A DNA stretch of 64,000 nucleotides, taken from contig NZ_FPBC01000019.1 of NCBI RefSeq assembly GCF_900116605.1, forward strand, positions 1 to 64,000. The letters run 5' to 3'. Position 1 is the first letter of the stretch, and the number at the start of each line of letters is the position of its first letter. The DNA comes from Pseudomonas marincola (lineage in GTDB: Bacteria; Pseudomonadota; Gammaproteobacteria; Pseudomonadales; Pseudomonadaceae). The notes beneath the pieces are model-generated. The model was not told the DNA's origin and searched no databases. It saw only the letters and a list, made by a program, of their open reading frames with translations. Below are positions 56,601 to 64,000 of this stretch, in pieces. Made by a program: the position numbers and the translations under genes.

Positions 56601-57995
56601 ATGCTGAAAAAGCTGTTCAAGTCATTTCGCACACCGTTGCGTCGCAATAAGCACTCGCACAGTACCCCCGAGGTGCTGACGAGCCACCAGCACCCGATCA
56701 AGCGCGGGCAGATCAGTCGCTATGCCGTGAGCATTGTCGAGCGCCTGCAAAATGCCGGTTATCAGGCTTATCTGGTGGGTGGCTGCGTACGCGACCTGTT
56801 GCTCGATATCGACCCGAAAGACTTCGATGTCGCCACCAGTGCAACCCCCGAACAAGTCAAAGCCGAGTTCCGCAATGCGCGAATCATTGGCCGACGCTTT
56901 CGTCTGGTGCATGTGCACTTTGGCCGCGAAATCATTGAGGTTGCGACGTTCCGCGCCAATCACCCGCAGGGCGATGAGCCGCAAAACAGCAACCAGTCTT
57001 CGCGCAACGAGAGCGGCCGAATTCTGCGGGACAATGTCTACGGTAATCTGGAAGACGATGCCCAGCGTCGAGACTTCACGATTAACGCGCTGTATTACGA
57101 CCCGGTCAGCGAACGCATTCTCGACTACGCCAATGGCGCGCACGATATTCGCAACAACCTGATCCGCCTGATTGGCGACCCGACTCAGCGTTACCAGGAA
57201 GACCCGGTGCGGATGCTGCGGGCGGTGCGTTTTGCTGCCAAGCTGGATTTCGACATCGAGAAGCACACCGCGGCGCCGATCTACACGTTGGCGCCGATGC
57301 TGGGTGAGATTCCTTCTGCGCGCTTGTTTGAAGAAGTTCTCAAGTTGTTCCTCGCCGGTTACGCGGTGTTCACCTACGACCTGCTGGTTGATTACGGCCT
57401 GCTTGAGCAGCTGTTCCCGGCCACCGCCAAGGCGCTGCGTGACAACCCGGACTACACCGACGACTTGATTCACAATGCGCTGAGCAACACCGACCTGCGC
57501 ATCCAGCAGAACAAACCGGTCACGCCGGCGTTCCTGTTTGCCGCACTGCTCTGGCCTGCGCTACCGGCCCGCGTGCTGAAACTTCAGGAACGCGGCATGC
57601 CGGCGATTCCGGCCATGCAGGAAGCAGCGCATGACCTGATCAACGAGCAATGCCAGCGCATCGCCATTCCCAAGCGTTTCACCATGCCGATTCGCGAGAT
57701 CTGGGATATGCAGGAACGCCTGCCCCGGCGCAGCGGCAAGCGTGCCGATCAGCTCCTTGAGAACCCGCGTTTCCGCGCTGGCTATGACTTCCTGCTGCTG
57801 CGCGAGAGCGCCGGTGAGGAAACCAACGGCCTTGGCGACTGGTGGACGCTTTATCAGGAAGCCAGTGACAGCGAGCGGCGCAATATGATTCGCGACCTGA
57901 GCTCGTCTAAAGATGACTCGGCGCCGCGCAAACGCCGGCGTGGCGGCAACAAGCGCAAGCGCAGCCCGTCTGGCGAAGGCGCTGGCAACGAATAA
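56601..57995 (+). CDS. pcnB: Poly(A) polymerase I
   Basis: 464 residues from MLKKLFKSFR; the frame is open further upstream into crcZ but without homology. Class II nucleotidyltransferase: LVGGCVRDLLL, then the catalytic DFDVATSATPEQV, RRFRLVHVHFG and RDFTINALYYDP; a basic tail RKRRRGGNKRKR aids RNA binding. It adds 3' A-tails that promote RNA decay. Weak RBS. The stop overlaps the folK ATG by one base (TAATG). Confidence 0.95.
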   Translation: MLKKLFKSFRTPLRRNKHSHSTPEVLTSHQHPIKRGQISRYAVSIVERLQNAGYQAYLVGGCVRDLLLDIDPKDFDVATSATPEQVKAEFRNARIIGRRFRLVHVHFGREIIEVATFRANHPQGDEPQNSNQSSRNESGRILRDNVYGNLEDDAQRRDFTINALYYDPVSERILDYANGAHDIRNNLIRLIGDPTQRYQEDPVRMLRAVRFAAKLDFDIEKHTAAPIYTLAPMLGEIPSARLFEEVLKLFLAGYAVFTYDLLVDYGLLEQLFPATAKALRDNPDYTDDLIHNALSNTDLRIQQNKPVTPAFLFAALLWPALPARVLKLQERGMPAIPAMQEAAHDLINEQCQRIAIPKRFTMPIREIWDMQERLPRRSGKRADQLLENPRFRAGYDFLLLRESAGEETNGLGDWWTLYQEASDSERRNMIRDLSSSKDDSAPRKRRRGGNKRKRSPSGEGAGNE

Positions 57996-58489
57996 TGGCC
58001 CGGGTATTTATCGGCCTCGGCAGTAATCTGGCCGAGCCCCTTGTGCAATTACGCGGCGCGCTGAATGCCATCGCCGCGCTGCCCGGGACACGCCTGCAAA
58101 ACACCTCGTCGTTTTACTCAAGCGACCCACTCGGCCCGCAAGACCAGCCGCGTTATGTCAACGCCGTCGCCGAGATCGAAACCAGCCTGCAACCTTTGCA
58201 AGTGCTTGATGCCCTGCAAGCCATCGAGCTTGACCAGGGCCGCGTTCGCAAAGCTGAACGCTGGGGCCCGCGCACCCTCGATCTGGATATTCTGCTGTTC
58301 GATAACCAGCGCATTGATCTGCCGCGCCTGACGGTGCCGCATTACCACATGCATGCCCGCGCATTCGTGCTCTATCCGCTGGCCGAAATAGCCCCCGATC
58401 TGGTGTTACCTGACGGGCGCAGCCTCAATGATTTATTGGCGGCCTGCCCCTTCACAGGTCTTGAGCGGCTGGCGCCAGCTGCGCACTGA
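57995..58489 (+). CDS. folK: 2-amino-4-hydroxy-6-hydroxymethyldihydropteridine pyrophosphokinase
   Basis: 164 residues. HPPK motifs: GLGSNL near the N-terminus, and RWGPRTLDLDILLFD with the Mg-binding Asp96 and Asp98. Transfers pyrophosphate from ATP to the pterin in folate synthesis. Translationally coupled to pcnB. The 58490-58744 spacer before panB has no gene I can support. Confidence 0.95.
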   Translation: MARVFIGLGSNLAEPLVQLRGALNAIAALPGTRLQNTSSFYSSDPLGPQDQPRYVNAVAEIETSLQPLQVLDALQAIELDQGRVRKAERWGPRTLDLDILLFDNQRIDLPRLTVPHYHMHARAFVLYPLAEIAPDLVLPDGRSLNDLLAACPFTGLERLAPAAH

Positions 58490-58744
58490 ACCCGTTGCCT
58501 TGCAGCCCCGATGGGCGTGGGCTCTGAGCCGATACACCGGACACAATTAAACCTATAATTCGCCAACCAGATGCGCCTGGGTGCACCCGCTAGTAACAAG
58601 ACGGTAACACCTGCAATTGACTTCATGCCCGCCCATCTGGACTATAGGCGTCCCGTTGCCAAGCACCGGTGAGAACCGAGGCCAATGCAGGCCAATATGG
58701 AGCTGTTTAACAGCCTACTGAATGCCTGAGTGAGGACCATTTTC

Positions 58745-59545
58745 ATGCCTGATATAACCCTGACAACTCTGCAAAATCTCAAGCAGAGTGGCGAGAAGAT
58801 CGCCATGCTGACCGCCTATGACGCCACCTTTGCGCACGTCGCATGCCAGGCAGGCGTTGAAATTCTGCTGGTGGGTGACTCACTGGGCATGGTCCTGCAG
58901 GGACATGACAGCACCCTGCCTGTCAGCGTCAGCGATATGGCTTATCACGTCGCCTGCGTCAAACGCGGAAATCAGGGCGCGCTGATCCTGGCCGACCTGC
59001 CTTTCATGGCGTATGCCACCACCGAGCAGGCGCTGGTTAACAGCGCGGCGGTAATGCAGGCTGGCGCGCACATGGTCAAACTTGAAGGTTCGGCATGGCT
59101 TGCAGAGTCCATTGCCCGTTTGGCCGAGCGCGGCGTGCCGGTTTGCGCGCACCTGGGCCTTACACCGCAGGCGGTGAATGTGCTCGGCGGCTACAAGGTT
59201 CAAGGCCGCCATGAAGCACAGGCGCGCCAGATGCGCGCGGATGCCATCGCCCTTGAGCAGGCCGGTGCGGCCATGTTGCTGCTTGAGTGCGTGCCAAGCG
59301 AGCTGGCTGAAGAAATTACCCAGGCAGTGAAAATTCCGGTTATCGGCATTGGCGCAGGCGCCGCAACAGACGGTCAGGTACTGGTCATGCACGACATGCT
59401 CGGCATGTCACTCAGTGGCCGCTCACCGAAGTTTGTGAAGAACTTCATGGAAGGTCAGAGCAGCATTCAGGCTGCCATGAGCGCCTATGTGGCCGCCGTC
59501 AAAGATCAAAGCTTCCCAGCAGCCGAACACGGATTCTCTGCATGA
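58745..59545 (+). CDS. panB: 3-methyl-2-oxobutanoate hydroxymethyltransferase
   Basis: 266 residues from [10 protein letters not shown] with GAGGA upstream; a start five codons earlier has no support. TIM-barrel PanB with [26 protein letters not shown] (Mg-binding Asp) and [20 protein letters not shown]. First committed step of pantothenate synthesis. Overlaps panC by 4 bp. Confidence 0.96.
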   Translation: MPDITLTTLQNLKQSGEKIAMLTAYDATFAHVACQAGVEILLVGDSLGMVLQGHDSTLPVSVSDMAYHVACVKRGNQGALILADLPFMAYATTEQALVNSAAVMQAGAHMVKLEGSAWLAESIARLAERGVPVCAHLGLTPQAVNVLGGYKVQGRHEAQARQMRADAIALEQAGAAMLLLECVPSELAEEITQAVKIPVIGIGAGAATDGQVLVMHDMLGMSLSGRSPKFVKNFMEGQSSIQAAMSAYVAAVKDQSFPAAEHGFSA

Positions 59546-60390
59546 ACACGGTTAAAACCGTCAACGAACTACGCGCGGCCATCGCCCAGGCGCGCGCGCA
59601 AGGTAAAACAATTGGCTTTGTGCCAACCATGGGCAATCTGCATGCAGGGCACATCGCACTGGTCGAGCGTGCCGCGCAGAATGCAGACTTTGTAGTGGCG
59701 AGCATTTTCGTCAACCCGCTGCAATTTGGCCCATCAGAAGATCTCGATAAATACCCTCGCACGCTTCGTGACGACCAGCAAAAGCTGGTAGATGCGGGTT
59801 GTCATCTGCTGTTTCATCCCGGCGTCGAAGACATGTACCCGCATGGCATGGACAGCCAGACTCGCGTCAGCGTGTCGGGCGTTACTGAAGGCCTGTGTGG
59901 CGCCAGCCGTCCCGGCCACTTCGAAGGCGTAGCAACCGTTGTCAGCAAGTTGCTGAACATGGTGCAACCGGATATCGCCGTATTCGGCCAGAAGGATTAC
60001 CAGCAACTCGCTGTCATCCGCATGCTGGTTCGCGATCTCAACATGCCGGTTGAAATCATCGGTGCACCCACTGTCCGCGCCGCCGACGGCCTGGCACTGT
60101 CATCGCGCAATGGTTTTCTCAGCGACCAGCAACGCGCCGCAGCCCCGGCGCTTTATCGCTCGCTGCAGCAAATTGCCGAAGCGCTGAAGGCTGGCGAGAA
60201 CAACTTTGCCGCGTTGATCCAAACAGCCCAGCAGGCGCATCTGCAAGCGGGCTTTCGCCCAGACTATCTGGAAATCCGCGAAGCCTACAGCCTGCGACCA
60301 GCAACCGCTGAAGACCGCCATCTGGTCATTTTGCTGGCCGCTTTTGCCGGCACAACTCGTTTGATCGATAACCTCGTCGTTGAACGTTAG
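59542..60390 (+). CDS. panC: Pantothenate synthetase
   Basis: 282 residues. HIGH-type motif [10 protein letters not shown] (about 28-37), [36 protein letters not shown] and the KMSKS-like LALSSRN. Joins pantoate and beta-alanine using ATP. The usual downstream partner panD (aspartate decarboxylase, source of beta-alanine) is absent: only 153 bp separate panC from pgi. Confidence 0.96.
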   Translation: MNTVKTVNELRAAIAQARAQGKTIGFVPTMGNLHAGHIALVERAAQNADFVVASIFVNPLQFGPSEDLDKYPRTLRDDQQKLVDAGCHLLFHPGVEDMYPHGMDSQTRVSVSGVTEGLCGASRPGHFEGVATVVSKLLNMVQPDIAVFGQKDYQQLAVIRMLVRDLNMPVEIIGAPTVRAADGLALSSRNGFLSDQQRAAAPALYRSLQQIAEALKAGENNFAALIQTAQQAHLQAGFRPDYLEIREAYSLRPATAEDRHLVILLAAFAGTTRLIDNLVVER

Positions 60391-60435
60391 ACCGCCAAAC
60401 AGCCTCTTATAACTGACGCTATCGCCATGCAGCAC

Positions 60436-60463
60436 GTGCAGGCCCGGTTTCACTGGCCTGCAC
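60436..60463 (+). terminator. Hairpin between panC and pgi
   Basis: Perfect 9-bp stem GTGCAGGCC / GGCCTGCAC with a 10-nt loop. No T-run, so terminator function is uncertain. Confidence 0.4.
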
Positions 60464-60543
60464 AAATGCACTAAGGTAGCGGTGATAACAATGTTGGCAG
60501 CGCGACTGCCTTTAGCCCCATTAGCAAGAGGAAGCCTTACGTC

Positions 60544-62208
60544 ATGGCGTATTACGAGCATCCGCAGGATGTCACCACCCTTCCCGCCTGGCAGGCTTTA
60601 ACCCGGCACCGAGAAGCCATGCAGTCGTTCAGCATGCGCGATGCTTTCAGCTCGGACAGCCAACGTTTCGACACATTCTCGCTGAGCAGTTGCGGCCTGT
60701 TTCTCGACTACTCGAAAAACCTGATGACCGCCGAAACCCGCGACCTGCTGATGCAGCTGGCGCGCGAGTGCGGCCTGCAGGACGCCATCGAGGCGATGTA
60801 CGCCGGCGAGCACCTCAACGCCTCAGAGAACCGCCCCGCGTTGCACACAGCCCTGCGCCGCCCGATTGGCGACAAGGTGCTGGTTGATGGCGAAGATGTC
60901 ATGCCAGAGGTGCAGCAGGTTCTCAACAAAATGACCGCACTGGTCGGCAGCGTGCATGACGGCCTGTGGCGCGGCTACACCGAAAAGCCGATCACCGACG
61001 TAGTCAACATTGGTATCGGCGGCTCATTCCTCGGCCCGCAACTGGTCTCCGAAGCGCTGTTGCCGTTCGCCCAGCGCGGCGTGCGTTGTCATTACCTGGC
61101 CAACATTGACGGCAGCTCCTTCCATGAACTCTCGGCCAAACTGCGCGCTGAAACCACGCTGTTTATCGTCTCGTCGAAATCCTTCAGCACCCTGGAAACC
61201 CTGAAAAACGCACAGGCGGCCCGCCGCTGGTATCTCGCTCAGGGCGGCACTGAAGCAGAGCTTTATCGCCACTTTATTGCGGTTTCCAGCAACAAGCCGG
61301 CGGCCATGGCCTTCGGGATTCGTGAAGAGAACATCTTCCCGATGTGGGACTGGGTTGGCGGCCGTTACTCGCTGTGGTCGGCGATCGGTCTGCCGATTGC
61401 CATGACCATTGGCATGTCCAACTTCAAAGAGCTGTTGTCCGGCGCCTACAGTATGGACAAGCACTTCCAGACCGCTCTTTTTGAAGAAAACATGCCGGTG
61501 CTGATGGCGATGCTGGGCATCTGGTATGGCAATTTCTGGGACGCACAAAGCCAGGCGATCCTGCCGTACGACCATTACCTGCGCAATATCACCAAGCACC
61601 TGCAGCAGCTAGATATGGAGTCCAACGGCAAGCGCGTGATGCAGAACGGCCAACCGGTCAACTGCGACACCGGACCGGTGATCTGGGGCGGCGTGGGTTG
61701 TAACGGCCAGCATGCTTATCACCAGTTATTGCATCAGGGCACGCAAATGATTCCGGCTGACTTCATTGTGCCGGTGGTCAGTTATAACCCGGTGGAAGAC
61801 CATCACCAGTGGCTGTACGCCAACTGCCTGTCGCAGAGCCAGGCGTTGATGCTTGGCAAATGCCGCAACGAAGCCGAAGCTGAACTGCGCAAGCAAGGGC
61901 TCAGCGAAGACCAAGTGCAGTACCTCGCGCCGCACAAGGTGATTCCGGGTAACCGCCCGAGTAACACACTGGTACTTGAACGCATCAGCCCGCGCCGTCT
62001 GGGTGCGCTGGTGGCGCTGTATGAGCACAAGGTTTTTACCCAGAGCGTGATCTGGGGCATCAACGCATTCGACCAGTGGGGCGTCGAGCTCGGCAAGGAA
62101 CTGGGCAAAGGCGTTTACTCGCGTCTTACCGGCGCTGAAGCAAGCACCGCGGAAGATCAGTCTACCCAAGGCTTGATCGAATTCTTCCGCGCCCGTCACC
62201 GCGGCTAA
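60544..62208 (+). CDS. pgi: Glucose-6-phosphate isomerase
   Basis: 554 residues, full length; GAGGAAG upstream. Typical motifs: [52 protein letters not shown] and [17 protein letters not shown]. Interconverts glucose-6-P and fructose-6-P. Transcribed with or just after panBC, as in other Pseudomonas. Confidence 0.97.
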   Translation: MAYYEHPQDVTTLPAWQALTRHREAMQSFSMRDAFSSDSQRFDTFSLSSCGLFLDYSKNLMTAETRDLLMQLARECGLQDAIEAMYAGEHLNASENRPALHTALRRPIGDKVLVDGEDVMPEVQQVLNKMTALVGSVHDGLWRGYTEKPITDVVNIGIGGSFLGPQLVSEALLPFAQRGVRCHYLANIDGSSFHELSAKLRAETTLFIVSSKSFSTLETLKNAQAARRWYLAQGGTEAELYRHFIAVSSNKPAAMAFGIREENIFPMWDWVGGRYSLWSAIGLPIAMTIGMSNFKELLSGAYSMDKHFQTALFEENMPVLMAMLGIWYGNFWDAQSQAILPYDHYLRNITKHLQQLDMESNGKRVMQNGQPVNCDTGPVIWGGVGCNGQHAYHQLLHQGTQMIPADFIVPVVSYNPVEDHHQWLYANCLSQSQALMLGKCRNEAEAELRKQGLSEDQVQYLAPHKVIPGNRPSNTLVLERISPRRLGALVALYEHKVFTQSVIWGINAFDQWGVELGKELGKGVYSRLTGAEASTAEDQSTQGLIEFFRARHRG

Positions 62209-62225
62209 TCGCCTGCCCAAGTGGC

Positions 62226-62252
62226 ACCTGCCCGGCAATCGGGCAGGTTGCC
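62226..62252 (+). terminator. Hairpin after pgi
   Basis: Stem ACCTGCCCG / CGGGCAGGT with a 5-nt loop, 18 bp after the stop and extended by GGC/GCC flanks. No T-run. Confidence 0.55.
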
Positions 62253-62366
62253 AGCACCAGTTTCCCCCTCCTCTTCCCCCGACAGCCGGGCGGCCAATAC
62301 TTGAACCTGAGCCGCCTCGGGTCCACCCTGTAAACATCGCGGACAAACAACTACAAAGGACCCGCC

Positions 62367-64000
62367 ATGTTTGAGATTACTCGTCACCCGGTTGCCGAAG
62401 CCGTCCGGCAACGTGCGCACCTGAACGACGGTGACTATCAGCGCTTGTATCGTCAGTCTGTCGAGCAGCCCGAAGCCTTCTGGGCCGAACAAGCGAAGCA
62501 GCTCCTCGACTGGTTTACGCCGTGGCAGAGCGTGCACCACGTGGACATGCGCAAAGGTCACGCGACCTGGTTCAAGGGCGGCAAGCTCAATGTCAGTTAC
62601 AACTGCATAGACCGCCATCTGCAACAGCGCGGCGAGCAGATTGCCTTTATCTGGGAAGGCGACGATCCCAGCGAATCCGCGCACATCACCTACAACAAGC
62701 TGCATCACCATGTGTGCCGACTGGCTAACGTGCTGAAAGAACGCGGCGTCGAGAAAGGTGATCGCGTGTGTATTTACATGCCCATGATTCCCGAGGCCGC
62801 CTACGCCATGCTGGCATGTACCCGCATCGGCGCCGTGCACTCCGTAGTCTTTGGCGGTTTCTCGCCAGACGCCCTGCGCGACCGGATACTCGATTGTGAC
62901 TGCAAAATGGTGATCACCGCAGACGAAGGCGTGCGCGGCGGCAAATACATTCCGCTCAAGGCCAACGTCGACAAGGCGCTGCAGAGCTGCCCGAAGGTCG
63001 ACACCGTGGTGGTGGTTCAACGCACCGAGGGCAAGATCGACTGGCAAAGCGGCCGTGACATCTGGTACCACGAAGCCGTACACGCAGTTGAGGCTGATTG
63101 CGCGCCAGAGCCGATGGACGCCGAAGATCCGTTGTTCATCCTGTACACCTCGGGCAGCACCGGCAAACCCAAGGGCGTTCTGCACACCACCGGTGGCTAC
63201 CTGCTGCAAGCAGCGATGACGCACAAATACGTGTTCGACTATCACGACGACGATGTCTACTGGTGCAGCGCAGACGTTGGCTGGGTCACGGGCCACAGTT
63301 ACATCGTCTACGGCCCGCTGGCCAATGGCGCTACCAGCCTGATTTTTGAAGGGGTGCCGAATTATCCGGACGCCTCGCGCTTCTGGCAGGTGGTCGACAA
63401 GCATCAGGTGAATATTTTCTATACCGCGCCGACTGCCTTGCGCGCCCTCATGCGCGAAGGCGATGGCCCCGTAAAAAGTACCTCGCGCAGCAGCTTGCGC
63501 CTGCTTGGCAGCGTTGGCGAGCCGATCAACCCGGAAGCCTGGGAATGGTATTTCAATGTGGTCGGCGATAAACGCTGCCCGATTGTCGACACCTGGTGGC
63601 AGACCGAAACCGGCGCCATCATGATCACCCCGCTGCCCGGTGCAACCGAACTCAAGCCCGGCTCGGCAACCCGCCCATTCTTCGGCGTACAGCCGGTTTT
63701 GCTGGACGAGCAAGGCAAGGAAATCGACGGCGTCGGCAGCGGCGTACTGGCGATGAAAGCCAGCTGGCCAAGCCAGATTCGCAGCGTTTACGGTGATCAT
63801 CAACGCATGATCGACACTTATTTCAGCGCCTATCCCGGCTATTACTTCAGCGGCGACGGCGCGCGACGCGACGAAGACGGTTATTACTGGATTACTGGCC
63901 GCGTCGATGATGTGCTCAACGTCTCCGGCCACCGCATCGGCACGGCAGAAGTCGAAAGCGCTCTGGTGCTGCATGACGCCGTTGCCGAGGCTGCCGTCGT
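62367..64000 (+). CDS. acs: Acetyl-CoA synthetase, truncated by the window edge
   Basis: 544 codons of an expected roughly 645; the frame is still open at 64000. RBS AAAGGA. ANL-superfamily motifs: P-loop [11 protein letters not shown] (about 260-270), [27 protein letters not shown] (about 410), YYFSGDGA and the hinge [20 protein letters not shown]. The regulatory acetylation Lys near the C-terminus lies outside the window. Converts acetate, ATP and CoA to acetyl-CoA. P. aeruginosa has acsB (PA4733) in this position. Confidence 0.95.
   Translation, partial: MFEITRHPVAEAVRQRAHLNDGDYQRLYRQSVEQPEAFWAEQAKQLLDWFTPWQSVHHVDMRKGHATWFKGGKLNVSYNCIDRHLQQRGEQIAFIWEGDDPSESAHITYNKLHHHVCRLANVLKERGVEKGDRVCIYMPMIPEAAYAMLACTRIGAVHSVVFGGFSPDALRDRILDCDCKMVITADEGVRGGKYIPLKANVDKALQSCPKVDTVVVVQRTEGKIDWQSGRDIWYHEAVHAVEADCAPEPMDAEDPLFILYTSGSTGKPKGVLHTTGGYLLQAAMTHKYVFDYHDDDVYWCSADVGWVTGHSYIVYGPLANGATSLIFEGVPNYPDASRFWQVVDKHQVNIFYTAPTALRALMREGDGPVKSTSRSSLRLLGSVGEPINPEAWEWYFNVVGDKRCPIVDTWWQTETGAIMITPLPGATELKPGSATRPFFGVQPVLLDEQGKEIDGVGSGVLAMKASWPSQIRSVYGDHQRMIDTYFSAYPGYYFSGDGARRDEDGYYWITGRVDDVLNVSGHRIGTAEVESALVLHDAVAEAAV

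Noticed and set aside
62205-63974. 589-codon minus-strand open frame antisense to acs
   Set aside because: Product resembles no protein and the plus strand encodes an unmistakable acetyl-CoA synthetase; long antisense frames are expected in GC-rich codon-biased genes.

Overview
The window is chromosomal DNA of a Pseudomonas-type gammaproteobacterium. Gene content and local order match the P. aeruginosa PA4691-PA4733 neighbourhood as I remember it: msrQ-msrP-pssA-ilvC-ilvHI, lpoP-mrcB, cbpA-prrF-phu heme locus, dksA-gluQ, cbrA-cbrB-crcZ-pcnB-folK-panB-panC-pgi-acs. Species cannot be fixed from sequence alone. The DNA is moderately GC-rich with dense, mostly co-oriented operons. The left edge (1-240) carries minus-strand rRNA-operon promoters, so a 16S gene should lie just outside the window.

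Layout: 0.3-7.3 kb holds periplasmic methionine-sulfoxide repair, phosphatidylserine synthase and branched-chain amino acid synthesis (ilvC, ilvI, ilvH, with divergent ilvY). 7.7-14.7 kb holds a secreted DUF4124 protein, the PBP1B peptidoglycan synthase with its lipoprotein activator, an orphan double-domain kinase and a cAMP-binding protein. 14.7-24 kb is an iron/heme island: Fur-box-driven PrrF sRNA, PhuW, the heme ABC importer, a private ExbB/ExbD/TonB set, the heme chaperone PhuS and the outer-membrane heme receptor. 24-28.6 kb has a Rieske protein, sfsA, an aminotransferase, dksA and gluQ.

28.6-43.9 kb looks accessory relative to P. aeruginosa. It has a two-copy REPIN-like tandem repeat; a six-gene TRAP transporter / glutamine-synthetase-like / aldehyde and alcohol dehydrogenase operon that reads as gamma-glutamylation catabolism of an amine or amino alcohol; a signal-less lipase; a 48-residue secreted peptide; osmE; and the most striking feature, a 1.85-kb non-coding array (39307-41150) of ten head-to-tail units. 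Each unit carries a DnaA-box-like 9-mer. In eight of the ten, TGATCA (or a one-base variant) starts exactly 66 bp before the start of that box. The array resembles a datA/DARS-type or oriC-derived DnaA-binding locus. It is followed by a 22-codon ORF with a strong ribosome binding site, then LOG-family, DUF808 and MscS genes.

44-51 kb is a three-gene transglutaminase / ATP-grasp / alpha-E cluster. 51.2-64 kb is the carbon-catabolite system (cbrX-cbrA-cbrB, then the sigma-54-driven CrcZ RNA that sequesters Hfq/Crc), followed by pcnB-folK, panB-panC (panD is not in its usual place after panC), pgi and an acetyl-CoA synthetase gene cut by the right edge.
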